Positions 54,876 to 64,000 of a stretch of 64,000 nucleotides of DNA are shown here, piece by piece. Under the pieces are notes generated by a model. The model was given only the letters and a program-made list of their open reading frames with translations. It did not search any database and had not been told where the DNA came from. The stretch's first letter is position 1. Every line of letters starts with the position of its first letter. The position numbers and the translations under genes were made by a program. The stretch comes from Bog-473 sp963807675 (lineage in GTDB: Bacteria > Actinomycetota > Acidimicrobiia > Acidimicrobiales > RAAP-2). Location: positions 496,001-560,000 of the forward strand of contig CAWECP010000002.1 of assembly GCA_963807675.1 (NCBI GenBank). The letters are read 5' to 3'.

Positions 54876-55336
54876 GGTCGTCGCCCCCGATCCGCCGGTG
54901 ACGTGCGCTGGGTCAACGGTTTTCGCCGGCCCGGTCCCGATCGAGCTGGCGCGGCGGGACGAAGCCACGGCCGGCGGCGACCGGGCCGGGGCGCTGTCTG
55001 CAATCCGGGTGTTGCGCCGATGTCTTCGTCGTTCGTCCTCGTCGTTCGGACCAGCTCCTGCGCCTCGAGCTCCGTCTCGTGCTGCCCGGTGCACTGGCCA
55101 GGGCCGCAACCCAGGCGCGCCACGGCATATACCCGGACCGGGCGCTGCCCACCCGGGTGGCACTTCGTGACAATTTCGCGAACTCGGCGGCCGCGCTCCG
55201 AGCCACGGCGACCGCCCGCATCACCGCCAGATCACCGTGCGGGGTCGTCCCGGGCTCGTCAAGGCCGGACGGGCGCACCGGCAGTTTGTGCGTGGACGCC
55301 GTCGGGTACGGGCCAATCAGGAGGTAATCACCCAGC
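54876..55336. other. 461-bp gap between the DUF72 gene and glgE
   Basis: No convincing gene is seen. A minus-strand frame beginning ATG 55338 (MLGDYLLIGPYP) runs about 100 codons with GC-rich third positions and continues in another frame, but it has no ribosome site and no recognisable domain, so I do not call it. The right end holds AGGAGGT (55319-55325), the ribosome site for glgE. Confidence 0.4.
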
Positions 55337-57473
55337 ATGGAGTCCCCGACAGCGCGCGTCCCGGCTGGCAGTGCCACGCGCGAACTAGCACCCGAAGAAC
55401 GGCCGTCACTCCCGATTGCGCTGCCGCGGTCGTGGGCGCGGCCGGTGGTGCGCGACGTCCGACCCCGGGTCGATGAGGGCCGCCGACCAGCCAAGACGAC
55501 AGTCGGCGAATTTCTGCGTGTCGAGGCCGACGCCTTCGTCGACGGGCACGATCCGCTCTGGTGCGAGCTGCGGTATCGCCACGACTCGGCGACGAGGTGG
55601 ATCACGAGCCCGATGACCGCTTCCTACGACGATCGCTGGTACGGCGCCATCCCGATTACCCAGCCGGGCCGTTACCGGTTCGCGGTGCGAGCCCGGGTCG
55701 ATGCCTTCCACGGCTGGCGGGACGACCTGACAGCGCGGGCGGCGGCGGGACAGGACCTCGCCCTGCATCTCGAATCGGGCGCAGAACTGCTGGAAGCTGC
55801 GGCCGGGCGCGGGGGCAAAGGCGAGCGTGCTCTGTTGCGGGAACTGGCGGGGTCCCTGCGTGCCGCGCCTCGGGGACTCGAGAGCGAGGTGCCTCCCGAG
55901 GTGGCCGAATGGCTGCTCACGGCGAACGGGCACGGCCGACCGACACTGGCCGAGGTCCTCCGCTCCGAACGCCTCGCCTCGACGTTGGGGCCGCTGGCCG
56001 ACCCTGCCACCGCCTCCACCTCCGAGAACTACACCGCCCTGGCCGAGCGGGCCCGCGCCCGCTTCGGCGCCTGGTACGAGATGTTTCCTCGCTCCGCCTC
56101 CACCGACGGCTCGCACGGGACGCTGGTGGATGTCCGGCAACGGCTCGACTACGTCGAAGGGATGGGCTTCGACGTCTTGTACCTGCCTCCGATCCATCCC
56201 ATCGGCCGGACGGCGCGCAAGGGACGGAATTCCGTCGTCGAGGCGTCCTCCGGCGATGTGGGCAGCCCGTGGGCCATCGGCGCGCGGGAAGGCGGTCATA
56301 CGTCGATCCACCCCGATCTGGGGACAGTGGAGGACTTTCGAGCTCTGCTGGCGGATGCGTCGTCCCGTGGGATCGAAGTTGCCCTTGACCTCGCGTTCCA
56401 GGCCTCTCCCGATCACCCGTGGGTCCGCGAGCACCCGTCGTGGTTCCGCCATGGCCCCGACGGCAGCATCCGCTACGCCGAGAACCCGCCCAAGAAGTAC
56501 GAAGACATCTACCCGTTCGACTTCGAGTCGGAGGACTGGCCCGGCCTCTGGGCCGCACTCCTCGACGTCGTCCGTTTCTGGATCGAACAGGGCGTGCGCA
56601 TCTTCAGGGTCGACAATCCGCATACCAAGCCGTTCGCCTTCTGGGAGTGGTTGCTCGCCTGCGTCCAGGCCGAGACGCCAGAGGTCATCTTCCTGTCGGA
56701 GGCGTTCACGCGGCCCCGAGTCATGGAGCAACTGGCACGTATCGGCTTCAGCCAGTCCTACACCTACTTCACGTGGCGCACCACGAAGTGGGAGCTCGAG
56801 ACGTACCTCAGCCAACTGACCGCGACGGAAACGGCGGCCTACTTCCGGCCCAACCTGTGGCCCAACACTCCGGACATCCTCTCCGAGGAGCTCCAGCAGG
56901 GGAGCCGGAGCGTCTTCGTGGCTCGTCTGGTGCTGGCTGCCACGCTGTCGGCGAGCTACGGCATCTACGGTCCCGCCTTCGAGTTGCAAGAGCACCTGCC
57001 ACGAGACCAGGGATCCGAGGAGTACCTGCGCTCGGAGAAGTACGAGATCCGTTCGTGGGACCTCCAGAGTCCGACGAGCCTGTCGGAATTCGTCAGTCTC
57101 GTGAACCGGATCCGCCGTGAGCATGAGGCACTGCAAGTTCAACGAAAACCTGCGGTTCCACGGCACCGACAACGACGCACTGATCGCGTATTCCAAGGTG
57201 CGTTGGGTCGACGAATCGGACGGAGCCGGGCCTGACGTCGTGCTCACCGTCGTCAACCTCGACCACCGCTATGCGCAATCGGGATGGGTCACTGTCGACC
57301 TCGAGGCCCTCGGTCTGGTCGATCACCTGCCGATCGTCGCCCACGACCTTCTCTCCGACGCCCGCTACGTCTGGCACGGGACGACCAACTTCGTCCGCCT
57401 CGATCCGGCCGATGTGCCCTGCCACGTCTTCGCCCTCAGTCAACCGAATCGGTCCTTCAAGGTCGCCAAATGA
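55337..57473 (+). CDS. glgE: Maltosyltransferase GlgE (alpha-1,4-glucan:maltose-1-P), frameshifted
   Basis: About 711 aa when repaired. GlgE transfers maltose from maltose-1-phosphate to alpha-glucan. The N-terminal domain begins RPVVRDVRPRVDEGRRPAK; the GH13 barrel has LYLPPIHPIGRTARKG, ENPPKKYEDIYPFDFESEDW, the nucleophile Asp in FRVDNPHTKPF and acid/base Glu in FLSEAFTRP. One extra base at 57137 separates EHEALQ from FNENLRFHGTDNDALIAYSK, so the C-terminal beta domain is out of frame. The N-terminus is about 35 residues longer than typical. Its end overlaps treS (ATGA). Confidence 0.9.
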
Positions 57474-60400
57474 CGACGACCGAGGTGGCCCGAGAGGGAA
57501 GGACGATCGAGACCGCTGCAGTCATCGGCTCTTCGTCGTGGTACAAGGACGCCGTCGTGTACGAGCTGCACGTGCGGGCGTTCCACGATGGCAACGACGA
57601 CGGGGTGGGTGATTTCCGCGGACTGATCGACAAGCTCGACTACCTGGAAGGCCTCGGCGTCACCGTCATCTGGCTCTTGCCCTTCTACCCGTCACCGCTG
57701 CGCGACGACGGGTACGACATTTCCGACTACCGCCAGGTGCATCCGTCCTACGGCACCTTGCGAGACTTCCGGCTCTTCCTGCGTGCGGCCCATCGCCGGG
57801 GGATGAGGGTCATCACCGAGCTCGTCCTGGCGCACACGTCGGACGCGCATCCGTGGTTTCAACGGGCCCGCCGGGCCCGTCCCGGCTCCAACCACCGCGA
57901 CTTCTACGTCTGGAGCGACACATCTGACCGTTATGCCGAGGCCCGGGTCATCTTCAAGGATTTCGAGACGTCGAACTGGTCTTTCGATCCGGTGGCCGGC
58001 GCCTACTACTGGCACCGGTTCTACTCGCACCAGCCCAGCCTGAACTACGACAACCCGGTCGTGCGTCAGTCCATCCTCGACGTGGTCGACTTCTGGCTTT
58101 CTATGGGAGTCGACGGCCTGCGTCTCGACGCCGTCCCCTACCTGTACGCCCGTGAGGGTACGACGTGCGAAAACTTGCCCGAGACCTTCGAGTTCCTCCG
58201 TCAGCTACGCAAGCACGTCGATGATCGGTTCAACGATCGCATGCTGCTGGCCGAGGCGAACCAATGGCCCGAGGACGCGGTCCGCTACATGGGCAACGGC
58301 GACATGTGCCACATGGCCTTCCACTTCCCGCTCATGCCCCGCATGTTCATGGCGGCGAGGCAGGAGGACCGGTTCCCCATTGTTGACATCCTGTCGGAAA
58401 TCCCTCCCACTCCTCCGGACTGCCAATGGGCCCTCTTCCTCAGGAACCACGACGAACTGACGCTGGAGATGGTCACCGACGAGGAGCGCGACTACATGTA
58501 CCGGGCCTATGCACAGGATCCCCAGGCTCGGGTCAACGTCGGCATCCGACGGAGGCTGGCGCCCCTGTTGGGCAACGACCGCCGGCTGATCGAGATGATG
58601 AACGGGCTCCTGCTGTCCATGCCGGGCACGCCCATCGTCTACTACGGCGACGAAATCGGAATGGGGGACAACATTTACTTGGGTGACCGCAACGCGGTGC
58701 GGACGCCCATGCAATGGAACGGCGACCGTAACGCCGGCTTCTCGGCGGCGAACCCACAGCGGCTGTATCTGCCCGTCATCATCGACCCGGAGTACCACTC
58801 ACAGGCGGTCAATGTCGAGGCGCAGGCCCAGAACCCCAATTCGCTCCTGTGGTGGATGAAGCGCCTGATCGCGCTGCGCCAGCGCTACAAGGCCTTCGGC
58901 CGCGGCTCTCTCGAAATGCTCTTCCCCGAGAACCGGAAGATCTTCGCCTTCATCCGGCATTACGAAGACGAGCGCATCCTCTGTATCTTCAATTTGTCGC
59001 GCCACGTCCAGTGCGCGGAGCTCGACCTTTCGGCGCTGCGCGGCGCCGTACCGGTCGAGCTCTCGGGAACGCAGGACTTCCCACCCATTGGAGAGCTTCC
59101 TTATTTCATCACGCTCGGCCCTCACGGCTTCTACTGGTTCTCCCTCGAATTCGAGCCCGAGAACTCGACGCGGGAACGGCCGCGGTTCACGACGCCACAT
59201 CACTGGGACTCCTTGCTCGAGGGTCCCAGTCGCCAGCGGCTCGAGTCCTGGTTGCCGAGCTACCTCACCGAACGGCGCTGGTTCACACACAAGACGCGCA
59301 CGGTCACCTCGGCCACGGTGGTGGACACCGTACCGATCCCGGGTGCCGCCGACGTGCGCGGGCGCGCCTGACGGCTCCCCGGTGGCTCACCTGCTCATCG
59401 TGCAGATCGAGCTCGACATCGGTCCACCAGAGCGCTATCTCATTCCGGTGGCTTTTCTCCAAGGCACCGAGGCGGAGGACATGCGCAAGTACCACCCGGA
59501 CGCGGTGGTGGCCGATCTGCAGGCCGGCGCGGCGGACGGCGTCCTCGTGGACGGGGTGCAGTCCCACGCGTTCGTGGTCGCCATGACGGAGCTGCTCGCC
59601 CGGCGCCGGGTGCTGTCGGGCGCTCGCGGCCAGCTGGTCGGGCTTCCGGCGCCCGGGCTCCGTTTCTTCGACGACTGCGTGCGGGCCGACTGCCCCACCC
59701 ACCCCATCTCCGGGGAGCAGTCGAACTCCTCGGTGATGCTGGACGAGCAGGCGATCGTGAAGTTCGTCCGTCGCTTCGAGGAGGGCGTGAACCCGGGCGT
59801 GGAGATCGGGCGCTTCCTCAGCGAGCGGTCCCACTTCCCCCACGCTCCTCGAGCCGGCGGCAGTATCGAGTACCGCACGCAGAACGGGAACGGAGCTGCA
59901 CCCGCCGCGACGGTGGTGGTCATCGAGGAGTTCGTGCCCAATGAGGGGGACGGCTGGCGCTACGTGGTCGACGCCCTGGCGCACGGCCTCGAGGACGCCC
60001 TGGCCGCCGCCACCACCGAGAACGGAAGCTCGGAGCTCCTACCGAGCGGTGGGACCGCCGAGCCATGGGATCTCGAGCCCGCGCGTGCGCTCGTCGGCCC
60101 GCACATCGAGTGGGCCTCCCTCCTCGGGCGCCGGACGGCCGAGCTGCACGTGGCGCTGGCGTCCGCCCCGGACAACCGGGACTTCGTTCCCGAGCCGCTC
60201 ACGCAGCAGGAGCGGATAGGGCTCTTCCATGGTGCCCGGAGCCTGGCGCGCCAGGTGCTTCGGGACGTCACCGACAAGGGCCCGTCCAGCGAGGCCGTCG
60301 ACCAGGTGCTCCACCGTCAAGAAGAGATCGTCGAACGGCTCCGACGAGTGGGCACCGTCCCCGTCGAGGCCTACCGCGTGCGCTGCCACGGTGACTTCCA

Positions 60401-60851
60401 CCTCGGGCAGGTGCTCTGGACCGGCAAGGACTTCTTCATCATCGACTTCGAGGGCGAGCCGAGTCGCTCGTTGGGCTGGCGGCGTCTCAAGCGGCCCGCC
60501 GCCTTCGATTTGGCGGGAATGATCCGGTCGTTGCACTACGCCGGGCAGGCGGCGTCGCTTCGCATCAGCCGGGAGTTCGGGAAGTCGGTAGAGGCCGGGC
60601 CACGGGAGCGCTACGAAGATTGGCTCGCGTTCTGGCACCGGTGGGTTTCGGATCAGTTCCTGGAGTCCTATCTCGAGGTGGCGGGCCAAAGCCCGTATCT
60701 TCCGTCGAACCGGAGCCAGGTCGCGGAGCTGCTCGACTTCTTCCGGCTGGAAAAGGCGCTTTACGAGTTGAGCTACGAGGTGAACAGCCGACCGACGTGG
60801 ATCGACATCCCGGCCAGGGGCATTCTTCACATCCTCGGGTCGGAGGGGTGA
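57470..60851 (+). CDS. treS: Trehalose synthase-maltokinase fusion (TreS-Mak), frameshifted at the junction
   Basis: About 1126 aa when repaired. Residues to ~570: TreS, which interconverts trehalose and maltose, with GLRLDAVPYL (nucleophile Asp), LLAEANQWPED (Glu) and FLRNHDELTL (Asp). After ~600: maltokinase, which makes maltose-1-phosphate for GlgE, with FFDDCVRADCPTHP, catalytic RCHGDFHLGQVLW and metal motif IIDFEGEP. An extra G in the GGG at 59360-59362 creates an early TGA (59369-59371); removing it joins AADVR to GAPDGSPVAHLLIV. Mak has no start of its own nearby, and LTERRWF, the usual Mak N-terminus, is already in the TreS frame, so this is a true fusion, known in other actinobacteria. 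Confidence 0.9.
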
Positions 60852-62885
60852 GTCCGCTCGACGCCGATCTGGCCGCACTGGCGCGCTTTCACGGTGTCCA
60901 GACGACATATCGGGACGTCCGCGGGCAGCGCCAGGACGCCACGACCGACGTCGTGATGGCTCTGTTGCGCGCGCTCGACGTGCCCCTCAGCTCGCCTCGT
61001 GAGGCCGGCCACCTCCTCGACGAGCAGCAGAAGGCTGCCGACCGCCGTCGGTTGGAACCCGTGGTGGTACACCGGATCGGCCGGCCGGACGCGGTGACCG
61101 CCACGCTGCCGGCGGTCACGAAACCGGGCGACGTGTGGCTGAGCCTCGAGCTCGAGGACGGCGACCTGGGCCGGGCCACGCTCGGTCATGCCCTGGCCGG
61201 TCGACCCAAGGACGTACAGACCGCGGCGGGCACCTGCGCGGTCATGGTGCCCCTCGACCTGGCGGAGGTGGCGGGCCGGCCGCTGCCCCCGGGACGTCAC
61301 CGCCTGACCCTCGAGGGAGCCGGAGTGCCGGAGACCGCGCTGGTGCTCTCGGCTCCCGATTGCCCGCCGGCACCACGATGGCTGAGCGCCTTCATGCCGC
61401 TCCATGCCATCCGCGCGGACGGCGATTGGGGGGTCGGCACCTACCCGGAACTGGGCCGTCTCGGTGAGTGGGTCTCCGCCTGTGGTGTCGATGCCCTCGG
61501 CACCCTGCCTCTCTATCCCGCGTTTTTGGACCCTCCGGCGGACCCGAGCCCGTACCTGCCCGTGAGCCGCCTCGCCTACAACGAAATCTATGTGGACCCG
61601 ACCGCGCTCCCCGAGTTCGCAGCCTGTGACGAGGCACGCGAGCGTTGGGAGTCGGCCGGCGCGACGGGCGCGGGCGGCGTCGCTCCGTTCCCCAGAGCGC
61701 GTTCCGTACGAGGAGGTGGCCCGGCTGAACCGTGCTGTACTCGAGCCCATGGCCACCTGCCTCGAGCACGGGTGCCTGCCCGAGCGCCAGGCGGGCCTGG
61801 AGGCGTTCGCGCGCCACCACCCCGAACTGGAGGCCTACGCCCGCTTCCGAGCCCGCGTCGAGCGAGGTGGACCGGACGCGGACCCCGACCCCGCGACCGT
61901 GACCTACCACCTCTACTGCCAGTGGGCGGCGAAAGAGCAGCTGCTTGCGGCGGGCCGCGCCGTTCCCCAGTACGCGGACTTTCCGGTCGGCTCACACCCG
62001 CAGGGATTCGACCCGGAATGGTCACCGGTCTCCTTCGTTCCCGGCGTCCACGGCGGCGCTCCTCCCGACCGCTTCTTTCCTGGCGGCCAGGACTGGGGCT
62101 TCCGCCCCCTGCACCCACAGCGCATCCGGGAAGACGGCTATCGGTTCCTGTCCGCCGCGCTGGTGCGCGCCTTCCGGCACGCCGCGTGTGTCCGGATCGA
62201 CCACGTCATGGGCCTCGAGCGGCTGTTCATGATCCCAGAGGGGATCGGCGGCGGAGCCTATGTCACCTACGCGGCCGAAGAGCTCCATGCGCTGGTGGCA
62301 CTGGAGGCGCATCGCGCCGACACGGTGGTCGTGGGCGAGGACCTGGGCACGGTGCCCGACGGAGTCCGCGCTCGGATGGCGCGCGAGCGCATGCTCCGCA
62401 CGTGGGTGTTCCAGTTCGAGTCGAGCGAGGACGTCCCGTTGCCCGAGCCGCCCGCCTCATGCCTGGCCGCTCTCGGTACGCACGACCTGCCCCGCTTCGC
62501 GGCCTACCTCTGGGGCGAGGACGTGACCGAGCGCGCGCAGCGCGGCCTGCTCACGCCCGGCGACGCAGCAGCCGAGCAGGCGGCCCGTGCGCGGTGGCGG
62601 CGGCGGCTCCTCCGTGCCCTCGGCGTGCCCGAAGACGGGGACGTCGCGGCCGTCACCACGGCGGCGTTGGAAGGCTGCCTGACCCACCTCGCCCGCAGTG
62701 AGGCGGCCATCGCGCTCGTCGACCTCGAGGATCTCTGGGGAGAGCGGGCCCAGCAGAACGTTCCGGGTACGGGTCCGGAAGCGGGAAACTGGCGCCGGCG
62801 CGGCACCCACACCCTCGAGCAGCTCCGCGCCGACCGTCGATGGGCCGCGGTCCTGGAGGAGCTGGCCCGGGAGCGAGCCGCATGA
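60848..62885 (+). CDS. malQ: 4-alpha-glucanotransferase MalQ, frameshifted
   Basis: About 678 aa when repaired, of the GH77 family, which disproportionates maltodextrins. GTG start 60848 in the previous stop (GTGA). WGVGTYPELGRLGEW, LPVSRLAYNEIYVDP, then CVRIDHVMGLERLF (nucleophile Asp), VVVGEDLGTVPDGVR (Glu) and GTHDLPRFAAYL (Asp). An extra T at 61688/61689 breaks the frame between VAP and SPERVPYEEVARLN. An N-terminal domain (residues 1-160) precedes the barrel, normal for long bacterial MalQ. Its stop overlaps glgB (ATGA). Confidence 0.9.
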
Positions 62886-64000
62886 CGACGCTGCGGCCGG
62901 GACCGGCGCACATGCTCAGCGACGCGGATCTCCACTGGTTCAACGAGGGCACGCACCGGCGGCTCGGACAGAAGCTGGGCGCGCATCCCGAGCCCGGCGG
63001 CGGTGTCAACTTCGCGGTCTGGGCGCCGAACGCGACACGTGTGAGCGTCGTCGGCGACTTCAACTCCTGGAACGCGGATGCGCATGTCCTCGAGACCCGG
63101 GGCGTCTCGGGGGTCTGGGAGGGAACGGTGCCCGAGGCGGGCACGGGCCAGGTCTACAAGTTCGCCATCACGACGAAGCAAGGAACCGTCCTCGACAAGG
63201 CGGACCCGTTCGCGCGGTGCACCGAGGTGCCGCCCCGGACCGGATCGGTCATCTGGGACCTCTCTTACGAGTGGGGGGACGGTGACTGGATGGCATCTCG
63301 GGGGCAGCGCGCCCGGCTCGATGCGCCCATCTCGATGTACGAGGTGCATCTCGGCAGTTGGCGCCGCGATCCGGCGGACCCCGGACGATTCCTGCGCTAC
63401 GACGAGTTGGCCGACCCGCTCATTGAGCACGTGCAGCGCTGCGGGTTCACCCATGTCGAGTTCCTGCCGCTGATGGAACATCCGTTCTACGGATCCTGGG
63501 GCTATCAGACGACCGGGTATTTCGCGCCGACCCGCCGCTACGGGGACCCGCAGGACCTCATGGCGCTCATCGACCGCCTCCACCGCGCCGAAATCGGGGT
63601 GATCCTCGATTGGGTGCCGTCACACTTCCCCGCGGACGACTTCGCGCTGGCTGAGTTCGACGGAACCCACCTGTTCGAGCACGCCGACCCCCGGCTCGGC
63701 TTCCACCCCGACTGGAAGAGCCTCATCTTCAACTACGGGCGACACGAAGTCCGCAGCTTCCTCTTCTCTTCGGCCGAGCATTGGCTGGACAGGTACCACG
63801 CTGACGGGCTTCGGGTGGACGCGGTCGCCTCCATGCTGTACCTCGACTATTCACGACGGCCGGGTGAGTGGCTGCCCAACGCGGACGGCGGGCGCGAGAA
63901 CCTCGAGGCGATCGACTTCCTGCGCCGGCTGAACACCGGCATCTACGCCGATCACCCGGATGTCCAGGTCATCGCGGAGGAGTCCACCGCCTTCCCGGGC
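62882..64000 (+). CDS. glgB: 1,4-alpha-glucan branching enzyme GlgB, 3' end beyond window
   Basis: 373 codons, uninterrupted to the window edge. Carbohydrate-binding module 48 at about 30-115 (NFAVWAPNATRVSVVGDFN), then the GH13 barrel: SMYEVHLGSWRR, VEFLPLMEHPFYGSWGYQ, ILDWVPSHFP, nucleophile Asp in ADGLRVDAVASMLYLDYSR, and acid/base Glu in VIAEEST just before the edge. It introduces alpha-1,6 branches into the glucan made by GlgE. The ATGA overlap with malQ makes it the fourth gene of the operon. Unlike its three upstream neighbours it shows no frameshift in this part. Confidence 0.95.
   Translation, partial: MTTLRPGPAHMLSDADLHWFNEGTHRRLGQKLGAHPEPGGGVNFAVWAPNATRVSVVGDFNSWNADAHVLETRGVSGVWEGTVPEAGTGQVYKFAITTKQGTVLDKADPFARCTEVPPRTGSVIWDLSYEWGDGDWMASRGQRARLDAPISMYEVHLGSWRRDPADPGRFLRYDELADPLIEHVQRCGFTHVEFLPLMEHPFYGSWGYQTTGYFAPTRRYGDPQDLMALIDRLHRAEIGVILDWVPSHFPADDFALAEFDGTHLFEHADPRLGFHPDWKSLIFNYGRHEVRSFLFSSAEHWLDRYHADGLRVDAVASMLYLDYSRRPGEWLPNADGGRENLEAIDFLRRLNTGIYADHPDVQVIAEESTAFPG

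Noticed and set aside
54913..55338. Possible minus-strand gene starting ATG 55338
   Set aside because: No ribosome site, no domain, a frame change needed after about 90 codons; left as uncalled intergenic sequence.
59369..59371. TGA as the natural end of TreS with a separate maltokinase gene
   Set aside because: The maltokinase N-terminus (LTERRWF) is already in the TreS frame and no start codon with a ribosome site follows.
1..64000. CRISPR arrays, tRNA or rRNA genes, insertion sequences, prophage
   Set aside because: No regularly spaced repeats, cloverleaf-like sequence, transposase or phage gene was recognised by reading; a tRNAscan and IS search would be decisive.

Overview
The window is about 64 kb of high-GC DNA. 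It has frequent GTG starts, ATGA/GTGA stop-start overlaps, some promoters that look leaderless, and many acyl-CoA, cytochrome P450, amidohydrolase, LLM/F420-type and TetR genes. Together with a GlgE operon, this points to an actinobacterium. An uncultured Acidimicrobiia-like or mycobacterial-like lineage is my inference; no rRNA or marker gene is present to settle it.

Layout. (1) 1-4.6 kb: acyl-CoA dehydrogenase, cytochrome P450 and three regulators (TetR, TetR, MarR). (2) 4.6-11.6 kb, minus strand: a tightly coupled operon of amidohydrolase, two M24-fold proteins (one with degraded metal ligands), an enoyl-CoA hydratase, a double-length class III CoA-transferase and, 31 bp on, the MarR gene. 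(3) 11.7-18.4 kb: KstD-like flavoprotein, a 3Fe-4S ferredoxin divergent from a second P450, SDR, enoyl-CoA hydratase, esterase, TesB thioesterase. (4) 18.5-36.5 kb: what looks like one regulon. A plus-strand operon (aldehyde dehydrogenase, P450, amidohydrolase, two acyl-CoA dehydrogenases, alpha/beta hydrolase), a minus-strand DUF35-thiolase fusion followed by a TetR gene, an amidohydrolase/enoyl-CoA hydratase pair, and a branched-chain-amino-acid-type ABC importer (fused LivHM, LivG, LivF, binding protein) all carry a copy of the palindrome TTGACGTCGNNGTCAA at their promoters. (5) 36.6-49.8 kb: a second catabolic cluster (cupin-like protein, aldehyde dehydrogenase, amidohydrolase, SDR, P450, Ddn-type reductase, CoA-transferase, separate DUF35 and thiolase, TetR, LLM oxidoreductase, acyl-CoA ligase, phosphotransferase) with a different shared half-site, GTAGAAC, at its two promoter regions. 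(6) 49.8-54.9 kb: enoyl-CoA hydratase, a DUF427 protein, a DUF427-TesB fusion, SDR, a small DUF6582-like protein, a DUF72 protein. (7) 55.3 kb to the end: glgE, treS-mak, malQ and glgB in one translationally coupled operon, the GlgE route between trehalose/maltose-1-phosphate and alpha-glucan.

Regions 1-6 together look like uptake, CoA activation, oxidation (P450, dehydrogenases), beta-oxidation and retro-aldol type cleavage of an unidentified hydrophobic acid, possibly terpenoid, steroid-side-chain-like or alicyclic. The substrate cannot be read from the sequence.

A strong feature of the window is broken reading frames. I can place 15 single-base insertions, one single-base deletion in a C run, and one 22-bp tandem duplication. 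Each interrupts a gene that is otherwise well conserved, and removing the change restores the expected protein in every case. They lie at 1-28 kb and 53-62 kb, with none found between 29 and 53 kb. Because all three complete genes of the GlgE operon are hit, base-calling or assembly error is more likely than decay. Affected genes are annotated across their full restored span.
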